Of a stretch of DNA of 64,000 nt, positions 17,900 through 27,246 are shown in pieces. The notes under the pieces are model-generated. The model saw only the letters and a program-made list of their open reading frames with translations, was not told the origin of the DNA and made no database searches. Every line of letters starts with the position of its first letter. Position 1 is the first letter of the stretch. The stretch spans positions 1 through 64,000 of the forward strand of contig NZ_VUMS01000013.1 in NCBI RefSeq assembly GCF_009696065.1, read 5' to 3'. The translations under genes were made by a program, and so were the position numbers. This DNA comes from Oliverpabstia intestinalis. GTDB taxonomy: Bacteria > Bacillota > Clostridia > Lachnospirales > Lachnospiraceae.

Positions 17900-18649
17900 A
17901 TGTATCGTTTTTTTGTAAAACAAGAACAGATTGATATGGAAGAAAAAAAGATACATATCACAGGCAGTGATGTGAACCATATTAAAAATGTGCTTCGGAT
18001 GCGTCAGGGAGAGACGATCCTGATCAGTGCAGGTGATAATCTGGAATACACCTGTCTGGTGAGCGAGATGGAAGCAGAAGAAGTAATTGCAGATATCAGT
18101 TATGTGCAGGAAGTGGGCATGGAGCTGCCGTCAAAGATTTATCTGTTTCAGGGACTTCCAAAGAGCGACAAGATGGAGATGATCATTCAGAAAGCTGTGG
18201 AACTTGGTGTCTATGAAGTGATTCCGGTGAGCACGGCCCGGGCGGTAGTAAAACTGGATGCGAAAAAAGAAGCTTCCAAACAGAAACGGTGGCAGACGAT
18301 CGCAGAAAGTGCTGCCAAACAGTCCAAACGAATGGTGATTCCAGAGATTCATTCTGTTATGAAGTTTTCAGAGGCAGTAAACTATGCCGAAGAGCTGGAT
18401 ATCCGGTTTATTCCGTATGAACTTGCTGAAAATATGGCACACACGAAAAAACTGTTTGAACAGATCGAACCGGGGCAGTCTATCGGTATCTTTATCGGAC
18501 CGGAAGGTGGATTCACACCGGAAGAGATCGAACTGGCGATGAATCATCAGGTACAGCCGATCACACTGGGAAAACGGATTTTAAGAACAGAGACAGCAGG
18601 AATGACAGTGCTCTCGATTCTGATGTTCTTATTGGAAGGAAAGGAATAA
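17900..18649 (+). CDS. rsmE: 16S rRNA m3U1498 methyltransferase RsmE
   Basis: A 249-residue SPOUT-fold methyltransferase that modifies U1498 of 16S rRNA. An N-terminal PUA-like domain (YRFFVKQEQ, VNHIKNVLRMRQGE) is followed by the knotted domain with IGIFIGPEGGFTPEE and then ILRTETAGMTVLSI, the SAM-binding trefoil motifs. It starts one base after prmA stops and is followed three bases later by the desulfurase, so translation is coupled. Confidence 0.94.
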   Translation: MYRFFVKQEQIDMEEKKIHITGSDVNHIKNVLRMRQGETILISAGDNLEYTCLVSEMEAEEVIADISYVQEVGMELPSKIYLFQGLPKSDKMEMIIQKAVELGVYEVIPVSTARAVVKLDAKKEASKQKRWQTIAESAAKQSKRMVIPEIHSVMKFSEAVNYAEELDIRFIPYELAENMAHTKKLFEQIEPGQSIGIFIGPEGGFTPEEIELAMNHQVQPITLGKRILRTETAGMTVLSILMFLLEGKE

Positions 18650-18652
18650 CAA

Positions 18653-19807
18653 GTGGAAGCATATTTAGATAATTCGGCCACTACCCGTTGCTATGAAGAA
18701 GTGAAGGATATCGTCGTGAAAACCATGATGGACGACTATGGCAATCCTTCTGCCATGCACCAGAAGGGTGTGGAGAGTGAACGATACGTGAAAGAAGCTG
18801 CCGGACAGATTGCAGCTACATTAAAAGTACAAGAAAAAGAGATTTATTTTACCTCCGGTGGAACTGAGTCCAACAACTGGGCGCTAATCGGAACTGCTCT
18901 GGCGAACAGACGCCAGGGGAACCATATTATCATCAGTAGTATTGAACATCCGGCCGTATCTGCTCCTGCAGAATTTCTGGAGAGCCAGGGATTTGAAGTG
19001 ACGAGACTGGGTGTGAATGCACAGGGACAGATTTCTCCGGAAGAACTGAAAGAAGCGATTCGCCCAGAGACGATTCTGGTATCGATAATGTTTGTAAATA
19101 ACGAAATCGGAGCGGTGGAACCGATTGCAGAGATCGGAGAGCTGATCAAGCAGGTAAATCCGAAAACGTATTTTCATGTGGATGCGATTCAGGCCTACGG
19201 AAAGTTCCGGATCCTTCCGAAAAAGATGCATATCGATATGCTTTCCGCGAGCGGACATAAGATTCACGGACCGAAGGGAACCGGATTCTTATATATCAGT
19301 GAAAAAATGAAGATCGTTCCGATCATTTACGGTGGTGGACAGCAGAAAGGCATGCGTTCCGGTACGGACAATGTGCCGGGAATTGCAGGACTGGGATTGG
19401 CTTCCAAAATGGTTTATGATCATCTGGAAGAAAATGATAAGCATATGCGTGGGCTTCGTACGTATTTCGTCAGAGAACTTGCAAAGATGGATCAGGTCGT
19501 GGTACACGGTCCACAGGGAGAAGAAGCGGCACCGCAGATCGTAAGTGCTGCCTTCGTGGGCGTGAGAAGCGAAGTCTTATTACATACCCTGGAAGAAAGA
19601 GGTATCTACGTATCCGCCGGAAGTGCCTGCTCTACGCACAAAAGAAGTGGAAGTCCTACACTGACAGCTATTGGACTGCCGAAGAATCAGATGGAAGCAA
19701 CCGTTCGGTTCAGCTTCTGTGAGACAACCACAAGGGAAGAACTGGATTACACGTTACAGGTGTTAAATGAAGTCATACCGATGCTGCGTCGATATGCGAG
19801 ACATTAA
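18653..19807 (+). CDS. Cysteine desulfurase (IscS/NifS type) serving ThiI
   Basis: A 384-residue PLP enzyme that takes sulfur from cysteine as an enzyme persulfide. YLDNSATTRCYEEV is the family start, the PLP lysine is in SASGHKIHGPKG, and the catalytic cysteine lies in SAGSACSTHKRSG. The start is GTG, with AAGGA about ten bases ahead. Because thiI follows directly, the likely job is to feed ThiI for 4-thiouridine in tRNA and for thiazole synthesis, as the NifZ-ThiI pair does in Bacillus. A role in Fe-S assembly cannot be excluded. Confidence 0.92.
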   Translation: MEAYLDNSATTRCYEEVKDIVVKTMMDDYGNPSAMHQKGVESERYVKEAAGQIAATLKVQEKEIYFTSGGTESNNWALIGTALANRRQGNHIIISSIEHPAVSAPAEFLESQGFEVTRLGVNAQGQISPEELKEAIRPETILVSIMFVNNEIGAVEPIAEIGELIKQVNPKTYFHVDAIQAYGKFRILPKKMHIDMLSASGHKIHGPKGTGFLYISEKMKIVPIIYGGGQQKGMRSGTDNVPGIAGLGLASKMVYDHLEENDKHMRGLRTYFVRELAKMDQVVVHGPQGEEAAPQIVSAAFVGVRSEVLLHTLEERGIYVSAGSACSTHKRSGSPTLTAIGLPKNQMEATVRFSFCETTTREELDYTLQVLNEVIPMLRRYARH

Positions 19808-19836
19808 TCACAGCAAGTAGCAGAAGGAGAAAAGAG

Positions 19837-21018
19837 ATGTTTAAAGCATTTTTAGTAAAATATGCGGAAATCGGCATCAAAGGAAAGAACAGATATCTGT
19901 TTGAAGATGCACTGATCCGTCAGATGGAATATGTATTGAAACCGGTAGAAGGAACCTTTCATGTAACCAAAGAGCAGGGGAGAATCTATGTGCTGACTGA
20001 GGGTGATTTTGATTATGAAGAAGCTCTGGAAGCATTAAAACGGGTATTTGGAATCGCGTATATCTGTCCGGTTGTGATTAAGGAAGATCAGGGTTACGAA
20101 CAATTGGAAAAAGATGTGGTAGCTTATGTGGATCATGTATATCCGGATAAAAATAAATCATTCAAAATGCATGTCCGTCGTGCAAAGAAGACCTATCCTG
20201 GAACATCTATGGAACTGAATGCAGATCTTGGAGGAGCGATTCTGGACGCTTTTCCGGAGATGAAAGTAGATGTCCATAATCCGCAGCTGCTGATCACCGT
20301 TGAGATCCGCGAAAAAATCTATATTTACTCCGAGTCTATTCCGGGACCGGGCGGTATGCCGATCGGAACCAACGGAAAAGCGATGCTTCTGTTATCCGGT
20401 GGTATTGACTCTCCGGTAGCCGGATATATGATCGCAAAACGTGGCGTAAAGATTGACGCTGTTTATTTCCATGCACCGCCATATACTAGCGAACGTGCAA
20501 AACAGAAAGTTGTGGATCTGGCAAAACTGGTGGCAAGATACAGCGGACCGATCAATCTGTATGTGGTTAACTTTACGGATATTCAGCTGTATATCTATGA
20601 TCAGTGCCCACACGATGAGCTGACGATCATTATGCGCCGGTATATGATGAAGATTGCGGAACGCATCGGAAAAGAGCAGGGATGCCTGGGACTGATCACA
20701 GGAGAGAGCATCGGCCAGGTGGCCAGCCAGACCGTGCAGAGTCTTGCTGCAACGAATGAAGTATGTACGATGCCGGTATTCCGTCCGGTGATCGGATTCG
20801 ACAAACAGGAAATTGTGGATATTTCCCTGAAGATCAATACGTATGAGACATCCATACAGCCATACGAAGACTGCTGTACGATTTTTGTGGCAAAACATCC
20901 GGTAACAAAACCGAATATTCAGATGATCAAAAAATCAGAGAAAAAACTGGAAGAGAAGATTGATGAGATGATGGATCAGGCAGTCAATACTGCAGAACGC
21001 ATTTACATTGAGGCATAA
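19837..21018 (+). CDS. thiI: tRNA 4-thiouridine synthetase ThiI
   Basis: A 393-residue ThiI. It has a ferredoxin-like domain and a THUMP domain (about residues 1-165), then the PP-loop ATPase with LLLSGGIDSPVAGYM, and later GLITGESIGQVASQT. It activates U8 of tRNA with ATP and accepts sulfur from the desulfurase. The protein ends without the rhodanese domain found in the E. coli enzyme, as is usual in Firmicutes. AGAAGGAG lies before ATG 19837. It is the last gene of the prmA operon. Confidence 0.95.
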   Translation: MFKAFLVKYAEIGIKGKNRYLFEDALIRQMEYVLKPVEGTFHVTKEQGRIYVLTEGDFDYEEALEALKRVFGIAYICPVVIKEDQGYEQLEKDVVAYVDHVYPDKNKSFKMHVRRAKKTYPGTSMELNADLGGAILDAFPEMKVDVHNPQLLITVEIREKIYIYSESIPGPGGMPIGTNGKAMLLLSGGIDSPVAGYMIAKRGVKIDAVYFHAPPYTSERAKQKVVDLAKLVARYSGPINLYVVNFTDIQLYIYDQCPHDELTIIMRRYMMKIAERIGKEQGCLGLITGESIGQVASQTVQSLAATNEVCTMPVFRPVIGFDKQEIVDISLKINTYETSIQPYEDCCTIFVAKHPVTKPNIQMIKKSEKKLEEKIDEMMDQAVNTAERIYIEA

Positions 21019-21060
21019 AATCTGACGAAACGCAGAAGTACAATATCATTCCATTCTGAC

Positions 21061-21092
21061 TCGTAACTGCACAAGTGCTGAACAGTTACGAA
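21061..21092. repeat. Short copy of the GTAAC intergenic repeat (copy E)
   Basis: TCGTAACTG and CAGTTACGA are exact inverted arms around CACAAGTGCTGAA. The right half, GCTGAACAGTTACGA, matches the ends of the longer copies. It sits 42 bases after thiI. Confidence 0.7.
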
Positions 21093-21107
21093 CAGTAAAT
21101 ATAAAAA

Positions 21108-21132
21108 GGGAGCCTGTTGCAAACAGACTCCC
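21108..21132. terminator. Bidirectional terminator between thiI and the HPr-like gene
   Basis: GGGAG-C-CTGTT pairs with AACAG-A-CTCCC around GCA. A-rich sequence on the left and TTTAAA on the right give U runs in both directions, fitting two convergent genes. Confidence 0.75.
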
Positions 21133-21149
21133 GATTTAAAAATTCAGAC

Positions 21150-21386
21150 TCAGTCAATGATATATGGAGCAAGTACTTTTAATACTTCATCCAGGTTGTT
21201 TCCTTCTGCATGAACATTCAGATTGATCGGTTTGGAAAGATCCAGACTGAAGATACCCATGATGGATTTTGCATCGATGACATATCTTCCGGAAACCAGA
21301 TCAAAATCGAAATCATATTTGGAAATATCGTTTACAAATGCTTTTACTTTGTCAATGGAATTAAGTGAAATACTAACAGTTTTCAT
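21150..21386 (-). CDS. HPr-like protein lacking the active-site histidine
   Basis: A 78-residue protein with the HPr fold. SKYDFDFDLVSGRYVIDAKS followed by IMGIFSLDLSK matches the stretch around regulatory Ser46 of HPr (KSIMGVMSL). The usual phosphocarrier segment GIHARP is replaced by NSIDKVK, so there is no His15 and it cannot pass phosphate in the PTS. This recalls Crh, the Bacillus HPr paralogue that keeps only the HPr-kinase serine. A role in carbon regulation is therefore an inference. It starts at the ATG read leftward from 21386, with GGGAGG upstream; the longer open frame is not needed. Confidence 0.8.
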   Translation of the reverse strand: MKTVSISLNSIDKVKAFVNDISKYDFDFDLVSGRYVIDAKSIMGIFSLDLSKPINLNVHAEGNNLDEVLKVLAPYIID

Positions 21387-21576
21387 GATAACTTCCTCCC
21401 GAAAATTCAGATTATTTTTTGGCCGTGCCGGAGGTAAATCTGTCAATAACAGTTCCTGGCAGCACATTTCAGCTAAATTTATCTTACCGTTTTGGATGGT
21501 AAAAGTCAAGGTGAAAGCATACAAAGATTCAAAGAAAACGAAAGAATAATTTGGCAGAAAAGAAAGAAGGTAGACA

Positions 21577-22887
21577 ATGAAAGGAAAAGTTGCACTGCAT
21601 AATCTGGGATGTAAAGTGAACGCATACGAGACAGAAGCAATGCAGCAGATGTTAGAGGCAGCAGGATATGAAATCGTACCCTTTGAACCGGGAGCAGACA
21701 TCTATGTGATCAATACCTGTACTGTGACCAACATCGCTGACCGTAAATCGAGACAGATGCTTCATAAGGCCAAAAAGATGAATCCGGATGCTATTGTGGT
21801 GGCAGCCGGATGTTATGTCCAGGCGGATACAAAAAAAGCAGAAGCAGATGCGTCTATAGATATCATAATCGGGAATAATAAAAAACAGGAACTGATTTCC
21901 ATACTGGAAAACTATCGATCAGGCCAGCAGAAAACCACGGAATGTGTGGATATCAATCATACAAAAGAATATGAAAAACTGGAGATCGACCGTACCGAAG
22001 AACATACAAGAGCATACCTGAAAGTCCAGGACGGCTGCAATCAGTTCTGTACGTATTGTATGATTCCGTATGCAAGGGGAAGGATCCGCAGTAAAAAAAC
22101 AGAGGATGTTGTAGGGGAAGTGAAACGGCTTGCAGCATCCGGTTGTCAGGAAGTGGTACTGACAGGGATCCATCTGAGTTCTTATGGAAAAGAACGTCCG
22201 GAAGAACAGGAGAATCTGCTGACGCTGATTCAGGCAGTGCATGAGGTAGACGGTATCGAGAGGATTCGTCTTGGATCTCTCGAACCGGGGATTATTACGA
22301 AAGAATTCGCAAAAGCGATCAGCAGTCTGCCGAAAGTGTGTCCGCATTTTCATCTGTCACTGCAAAGCGGATGTACTGCTACACTGAAGCGAATGAATCG
22401 ACGGTACACAGCGCAGGAGTACCGGGAAAAATGTGAAATTCTGAGAAAATATTATCCGGCACCGGCACTGACTACCGATGTGATCACAGGATTTCCGGGA
22501 GAAACAGAAGAAGAATTTGAGGAAAGCCGCAGTTTTGTGGACAGTATTCATTTTTATGAGACACATATTTTCCCGTATTCGAAGAGAGAAGGAACGAAAG
22601 CAGCAGTCATGCCGGATCAGCTTCCGGAACAGATAAAAAAAGAAAGAAGCAGAGTTTTGATCGCTCTCGGACAAGAACGCCAGAGAGAATATATGGAGCA
22701 GTTTTTGGGAAAGAAAAAAGAAGTTTTGTTTGAAGAACAACAGAAGATTCAGGGTCAGACCTACTGGACGGGGCATACGATGGAATACCTGAAAGTTGCG
22801 GTAATATCAGAAGAAAATCTGGAAAATAAACGTGTTATGGTACAACTGCAAAACATCATCGGTCAGGATCTCATTCTTGCAGAATAG
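21577..22887 (+). CDS. mtaB: tRNA t6A37 methylthiotransferase MtaB
   Basis: A 436-residue radical-SAM enzyme that adds a methylthio group to t6A37 of tRNAs reading ANN codons. HNLGCKVNAYETEAM opens the UPF0004 domain with its three cysteines (GCKVN, INTCTV, AGCYVQ). CNQFCTYCMIPYARG supplies the CxxxCxxC of the radical-SAM cluster. A C-terminal TRAM-like RNA-binding domain follows. The three-cysteine spacing and length place it with MtaB rather than MiaB. It is transcribed away from the HPr-like gene. Confidence 0.92.
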   Translation: MKGKVALHNLGCKVNAYETEAMQQMLEAAGYEIVPFEPGADIYVINTCTVTNIADRKSRQMLHKAKKMNPDAIVVAAGCYVQADTKKAEADASIDIIIGNNKKQELISILENYRSGQQKTTECVDINHTKEYEKLEIDRTEEHTRAYLKVQDGCNQFCTYCMIPYARGRIRSKKTEDVVGEVKRLAASGCQEVVLTGIHLSSYGKERPEEQENLLTLIQAVHEVDGIERIRLGSLEPGIITKEFAKAISSLPKVCPHFHLSLQSGCTATLKRMNRRYTAQEYREKCEILRKYYPAPALTTDVITGFPGETEEEFEESRSFVDSIHFYETHIFPYSKREGTKAAVMPDQLPEQIKKERSRVLIALGQERQREYMEQFLGKKKEVLFEEQQKIQGQTYWTGHTMEYLKVAVISEENLENKRVMVQLQNIIGQDLILAE

Positions 22888-22994
22888 CAAAATTATGTGG
22901 AACAAATCGGTGATCCGGCAGAATAACAGTAATCGGCAGAATGTTACAAAACTGATAAATAGCAATGGAAAGTTTAAAAAAACTGTAAACTTGA

Positions 22995-23023
22995 TTGAAT
23001 TTTTGCATCTTCTGTATTAGAAT
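22995..23023 (+). promoter_or_regulatory. Promoter of the ireB-ruvX operon
   Basis: TTGAAT at 22995-23000 and TAGAAT at 23018-23023, 17 bases apart, 36 bases before ireB. The 170 bases between mtaB and ireB hold nothing else I can name. Confidence 0.65.
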
Positions 23024-23059
23024 AGAATAGATATCAAGTATAGTCGAGGACGTGAAAAA

Positions 23060-23329
23060 ATGGCAAATTTAAGCAATACACAGTATTTTAAAGTGAAAAC
23101 AGAGCCGGAAGTACAGGTGAAAGAAGTCCTGGATGTGGTATACACAGCGATGGAAGAGAAGGGTTATAACCCGGTTAACCAGATTGTAGGTTATATTATG
23201 TCCGGAGATCCTACGTATATCACCAGTTACAAGGGTGCCAGAAGTATGATCATGAAAGTGGAACGTGATGAACTGGTAGAAGAACTTCTGAAAGAGTATA
23301 TTAAAAACAGATCCTGGGAGAATCGCTGA
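23060..23329 (+). CDS. ireB: IreB family regulatory phosphoprotein
   Basis: An 89-residue protein of the former DUF965 family. [20 protein letters not shown] includes the N-terminal threonines that the kinase IreK phosphorylates in Enterococcus, where IreB affects cephalosporin resistance. [20 protein letters not shown] is the conserved core. The kinase gene is not in this window. Its stop overlaps the ruvX start (TGATG), and the order ireB-ruvX-DUF1292 is conserved in Firmicutes. Confidence 0.92.
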   Translation: MANLSNTQYFKVKTEPEVQVKEVLDVVYTAMEEKGYNPVNQIVGYIMSGDPTYITSYKGARSMIMKVERDELVEELLKEYIKNRSWENR

Positions 23330-23772
23330 TGAGAATTCTAGGACTTGATTACGGCTCAAAGACAGTGGGAGTCGCAGTAAGCGACCCCCTTGGTTTTACT
23401 GCCCAGGGTGTGGAAATCATCCGCAGAAAATCAGAAAACAAGATGCGCCAGACGCTGGCAAGAATTGAAGAACTGATTGCACAGTATCAGGTAGAAGAAA
23501 TCGTACTTGGTTTACCGAAGAATATGAATAATACACTGGGAGACAGGGCTGAGAAATCTCTGGAGCTGAAAGAAACGCTGGAGAGACGAACAGGTCTGCC
23601 TGTTGTGATGTGGGATGAGCGGCTGACAACTGTATCTGCCAACCGTGTATTGATGGAGACGGGAGTACGCCGGGAAAACCGGAAAGAACATGTGGATGAA
23701 ATCGCTGCGGTATTTATTCTGCAGGGATATCTGGATTATCTTGCGAATAAGAATGAAGAAACAGGACGGTAG
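23329..23772 (+). CDS. ruvX: Holliday junction resolvase-like RuvX (YqgF)
   Basis: A 147-residue RNase H-fold nuclease. [21 protein letters not shown] carries the first acidic residue, [17 protein letters not shown] the second motif, and DERLTTVSA and [15 protein letters not shown] the rest of the active site. In E. coli YqgF acts in 16S rRNA 5' end maturation; resolvase activity is the other proposed role. It overlaps ireB and is followed by the DUF1292 gene. Confidence 0.92.
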   Translation: MRILGLDYGSKTVGVAVSDPLGFTAQGVEIIRRKSENKMRQTLARIEELIAQYQVEEIVLGLPKNMNNTLGDRAEKSLELKETLERRTGLPVVMWDERLTTVSANRVLMETGVRRENRKEHVDEIAAVFILQGYLDYLANKNEETGR

Positions 23773-23779
23773 AATCATT

Positions 23780-24037
23780 ATGGATAAAATCAAATTTGTG
23801 ACAGATGAAGGCGAAACAGTGGAATTCTATGTAGAAGAGCAGACCAGGGTGAACGGTACAGATTATCTGCTGGTAACAGACTCCATGGATGATGAAGCTA
23901 ACGCCTACATCCTGAAAGACTCTTCTGAGGAGACGGATCCGGAAGCGGATTATGTGATGGTGGAAGATGACGTGGAACTGGAAGCCATGTCAAAAGTGTT
24001 CAGTCAGATGATGGATGATGTGGATATTGAGATGTAA
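23780..24037 (+). CDS. DUF1292 protein (YrzB-like)
   Basis: An 85-residue acidic protein with KIKFVTDEGETVEFYVEEQT, then DYLLVTDSMDDEANAYILKD, the DUF1292 pattern. Function unknown. It sits seven bases after ruvX in the conserved ireB-ruvX-yrzB order. The ATG at 23780 is chosen; a longer open frame upstream overlaps ruvX and does not match the family. Confidence 0.85.
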   Translation: MDKIKFVTDEGETVEFYVEEQTRVNGTDYLLVTDSMDDEANAYILKDSSEETDPEADYVMVEDDVELEAMSKVFSQMMDDVDIEM

Positions 24038-24056
24038 GCAGTGACGGAGGTGCTAT

Positions 24057-25721
24057 TTGAAAAAAAGTAACGGTGGAAAATTGAAAATCATTCCTCTGGG
24101 CGGACTGGAACAGATTGGAATGAACATTACTGCCTTTGAATACGAAGACAGTATTATTGTGGTGGACTGTGGTCTGGCGTTCCCGGAGGACGATATGCTG
24201 GGAATCGACCTGGTCATCCCTGATATTACCTATTTGAAAGATAATTATGAAAAAGTGAAGGGTTTTGTGATCACTCACGGACACGAGGATCATATCGGAG
24301 CTCTTCCTTATGTTTTGAGAGAAATTAATGCACCGATCTACGCAACCAAGCTGACGATCGGTCTGATAGAAAATAAATTAAAAGAACACAACTTACTTCG
24401 TACCACAAAAAGAAAAACCATCAAACACGGACAATCGATCAATCTGGGATGTTTCCGAATCGAATTTATAAAAACAAATCACAGTATTCAGGATGCTTCT
24501 GCACTTGCTATTTATTCTCCTGCCGGAATCGTTGTGCATACCGGTGACTTTAAAGTAGATTATACACCGGTATTCGGCGATGCCATTGATCTGCAGCGTT
24601 TTGCAGAGATTGGCAAAAAAGGTGTTCTTGCACTGATGTGTGACAGTACCAATGCAGAGAGAAAAGGATTTACCATGTCAGAACGTACCGTGGGAAAAAC
24701 TTTTGATAATCTGTTTGCAGAGCATAAAAATACAAGAATCATCATTGCGACGTTCGCATCTAACGTAGACCGTGTACAGCAGATCATCAACTCTGCTTAC
24801 AAATACGGAAGAAAAGTAGTTGTGGAAGGTCGAAGTATGGTCAATGTCATTGGAACAGCGTCTGAACTTGGCTATCTGAATGTGCCGGACAACACACTGA
24901 TTGATATCGATGAAATGAAAAATTACCCGGATGAGCAGATGGTTCTGATCACAACCGGAAGCCAGGGAGAATCTATGGCAGCTTTGTCCCGTATGGCAGC
25001 AAATATTCATAAAAAAGTTTCCATTAAACCAGGTGATACCATTATTTTCAGTTCCAACCCGATTCCGGGTAATGAAAAAGCAGTATCCCGTGTCATCAAT
25101 GAACTGTCAGCCAAAGGGGCAGATGTTATTTTCCAGGATGTACATGTATCAGGACATGCCTGCCAGGAAGAGATCAAATTGATTTACTCTCTGGTAAAAC
25201 CGAAATATTCGATTCCGGTTCATGGAGAATTCCGTCATCTGAAAGCACAGGCAGGTATTGCGGAGAGCCTGGGTATTCCGAAAGAAAATATTTTCATCAT
25301 GCACTCCGGTGATGTGATGGAATTAAATGATGAATCCGCGGAAATTACCGGTAAAGTGCATACCGGAGCAATCCTGGTAGATGGACTTGGTGTCGGTGAT
25401 GTGGGAAATATCGTACTTCGTGACCGTCAGCATCTGGCAGAAGACGGTATTATGATCGTGGTACTGACACTGGAAAAATACAGTAACCAGCTTCTGGCAG
25501 GTCCGGATATTGTATCCCGTGGGTTTGTATATGTGAGAGAGTCCGAAGATCTGATGGGACAGGCAAAGAGTGTTGTAGAAGATGCTATTGATTCCTGCCT
25601 GGATCGAAGAATTTCTGACTGGGGAAAAATGAAAGGCGTGATCAAAGATTCTCTTGGTGACTTTTTGTGGAAGAGAACCAAGAGAAAACCGATGATTCTG
25701 CCAATTATAATGGAGGCGTAA
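24057..25721 (+). CDS. Ribonuclease J
   Basis: A 554-residue metallo-beta-lactamase RNase of the beta-CASP group, with 5'-3' exonuclease and endonuclease activity in mRNA decay and rRNA maturation. LKIIPLGGLEQIGMN opens the domain. THGHEDHIGALPYVL is the HxHxDH zinc motif, VVHTGDFK carries a metal-binding Asp, and PVHGEFRHLKAQ marks the later beta-lactamase/CASP motifs. The start is TTG, 19 bases after the DUF1292 gene, with GGAGGTG as binding site. Whether it is RNase J1 or J2 cannot be told. Confidence 0.93.
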   Translation: MKKSNGGKLKIIPLGGLEQIGMNITAFEYEDSIIVVDCGLAFPEDDMLGIDLVIPDITYLKDNYEKVKGFVITHGHEDHIGALPYVLREINAPIYATKLTIGLIENKLKEHNLLRTTKRKTIKHGQSINLGCFRIEFIKTNHSIQDASALAIYSPAGIVVHTGDFKVDYTPVFGDAIDLQRFAEIGKKGVLALMCDSTNAERKGFTMSERTVGKTFDNLFAEHKNTRIIIATFASNVDRVQQIINSAYKYGRKVVVEGRSMVNVIGTASELGYLNVPDNTLIDIDEMKNYPDEQMVLITTGSQGESMAALSRMAANIHKKVSIKPGDTIIFSSNPIPGNEKAVSRVINELSAKGADVIFQDVHVSGHACQEEIKLIYSLVKPKYSIPVHGEFRHLKAQAGIAESLGIPKENIFIMHSGDVMELNDESAEITGKVHTGAILVDGLGVGDVGNIVLRDRQHLAEDGIMIVVLTLEKYSNQLLAGPDIVSRGFVYVRESEDLMGQAKSVVEDAIDSCLDRRISDWGKMKGVIKDSLGDFLWKRTKRKPMILPIIMEA

Positions 25722-25726
25722 GATAC

Positions 25727-26065
25727 ATGAACAAGATACAGGAATGCGTGGAAAAACTGCTGGAAGTAATCAGAGAGGATTCCGCATATCAGAGGTACCT
25801 TGCATGTGAGGAGATGCTGAAATCCAATCCGGAGCTGAAAAAACAGATTGATGAATTCCGTGTAGCTGTCTTTCATATGAACAATGACGATACACAGGAA
25901 GATTTGTACGATATTACAGATGAAGTAGAAAACAGATATGAAAAGCTTCGGAAAGTTCCGGAGGTGAATGCATATCTGGAGGCGGAGCTGGATGTCTGTC
26001 GGATGCTTCAGCAGGTACTGGAACAGTTTCGAAACGGGATTGATCTGAATATCCCGAATGTATGA
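25727..26065 (+). CDS. YlbF/YmcA family protein
   Basis: A 112-residue helical protein of the YlbF/YmcA (Com_YlbF) family, with AYQRYLACEEMLKSNPELKK and VPEVNAYLEAELDVCRMLQQ. In Bacillus, YlbF and YmcA join YaaT in the Y-complex that affects RNase Y processing, sporulation and competence. Its place five bases after RNase J suits an RNA-decay link, but that is context only. The open frame extends further upstream; MNKIQECVEKLLEV with a GGAGG site is the natural start. Confidence 0.8.
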   Translation: MNKIQECVEKLLEVIREDSAYQRYLACEEMLKSNPELKKQIDEFRVAVFHMNNDDTQEDLYDITDEVENRYEKLRKVPEVNAYLEAELDVCRMLQQVLEQFRNGIDLNIPNV

Positions 26066-26120
26066 TCACACTGCCGGACATCCCCGCGTTATATGTGGGA
26101 AGGATAAGCAAGGAGTATAG

Positions 26121-26597
26121 ATGGGTAGTAAGAAAAAGAAAAAAGATGCAACGTATCAGGCTGCCGTAAGTGGAGCCAAGGGGGCGATTCGGATTCTGCT
26201 CTATGTTTTGCTGATCTGTGGACTGATTTTTGTTGGAAAAACGGCATACAGTTTCGGGTATTTGATCTTCTATCAGGAACCGGAGGCTCATACACAGGCA
26301 GATGGGCAGGAGGTAACTGTGATTGTTCATGAAGACGATTCTGTCTATGATGTGGGGGAAATTCTGCAGGAAAAAGGATTGATTGAACGACCGGTTATCT
26401 TCTGGGCACAGGAAAAACTCTCCGATTATCGTGGTAAGATCAGGCCTGGTACTTATCTTTTGAATACGCATGAGACGGTTGATGAGATGCTTGCCATCCT
26501 GTCAGGGAAAAACACAGAGGGACAGCCGTCTAAGGAAGAAGAAAGCAGTAGTTCTGATGCGGAAGACCCAGAGTCAGGAGAGGAGAGTGCCTCATGA
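26121..26597 (+). CDS. MltG/YceG-like membrane protein, short form
   Basis: A 158-residue protein: basic N-terminus KKKKKD, one membrane helix at about residues 22-45, then an extracytoplasmic domain with VTVIVHEDDSVYDVGEILQEKG and IRPGTYLLNTHETVDEMLAIL. This is the LysM-like front part of the endolytic transglycosylase MltG; the catalytic domain with its Glu is absent, so this protein probably does not cleave glycan. The C-terminus is a Ser/Glu-rich tail. The position before trmR equals that of yrrL (mltG) in Bacillus. Confidence 0.7.
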   Translation: MGSKKKKKDATYQAAVSGAKGAIRILLYVLLICGLIFVGKTAYSFGYLIFYQEPEAHTQADGQEVTVIVHEDDSVYDVGEILQEKGLIERPVIFWAQEKLSDYRGKIRPGTYLLNTHETVDEMLAILSGKNTEGQPSKEEESSSSDAEDPESGEESAS

Positions 26598-27235
26598 TTG
26601 TAGACGAACGTATGGTGACTTTTATCAATTCTCTGGACGAAGGTCATACAGAATTCCTGGAACAGCTGGAAAAAGAAGCTAGGGAAGATGCGGTTCCTAT
26701 TGTAAGAAGGGAAATGCAGAGCTTTTTAAAGTTTCTGATGGCAGCTGCCAGACCGAAACGGATTCTGGAGGTGGGAACTGCAGTTGGGTTTTCTGCTCTT
26801 TTGATGTGTGAATATAATCCGGAACCCTGTCAGATCATAACCATCGAAAATTACGAAAAGAGGATCCCGATTGCCCGGGATAATTTTAAAAAAGCGGGTA
26901 AAGAGGAGCAGATCGAACTTCTGGAGGGAGATGCAGCAGAGATTCTTCCCACGCTCACCGAACCCTTTGATTTTATTTTTATGGATGCAGCCAAAGGACA
27001 GTATCTTCATTTTTTACCGGAAGTGTTGCGACTTTTAAAGAGTGGAGGTCTTTTAGTGTCGGATAATATCTTGCAGGAAGGTGATCTGATTGAGTCACGG
27101 TTTGCGGTAGAACGAAGAAACCGGACCATCTATAAACGGATGCGTGAGTATCTGTACGAATTGAAACACAATGACGAGCTGGTAACTTCTCTGCTCCCAC
27201 TTGGAGATGGGGTTGCAATCAGCACGAAACGATAG
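26594..27235 (+). CDS. trmR: tRNA 5-hydroxyuridine methyltransferase TrmR
   Basis: A 213-residue O-methyltransferase of family 3. RILEVGTAVGFSALLM is the SAM loop, IITIENYEKRIPIARDNFKK holds the acidic ribose ligand, and FDFIFMDAAKGQYLHFLPE and LVSDNILQEG carry the metal-binding DxxK/DN motifs. The Bacillus relative YrrM (TrmR) methylates ho5U34 to mo5U34 in tRNA. The next gene is a U32-family TrhP-like protein, which makes ho5U34, so the two steps are encoded side by side. It overlaps the previous gene by four bases. Confidence 0.85.
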   Translation: MIVDERMVTFINSLDEGHTEFLEQLEKEAREDAVPIVRREMQSFLKFLMAAARPKRILEVGTAVGFSALLMCEYNPEPCQIITIENYEKRIPIARDNFKKAGKEEQIELLEGDAAEILPTLTEPFDFIFMDAAKGQYLHFLPEVLRLLKSGGLLVSDNILQEGDLIESRFAVERRNRTIYKRMREYLYELKHNDELVTSLLPLGDGVAISTKR

Positions 27236-27246
27236 GAGAAAGAATC

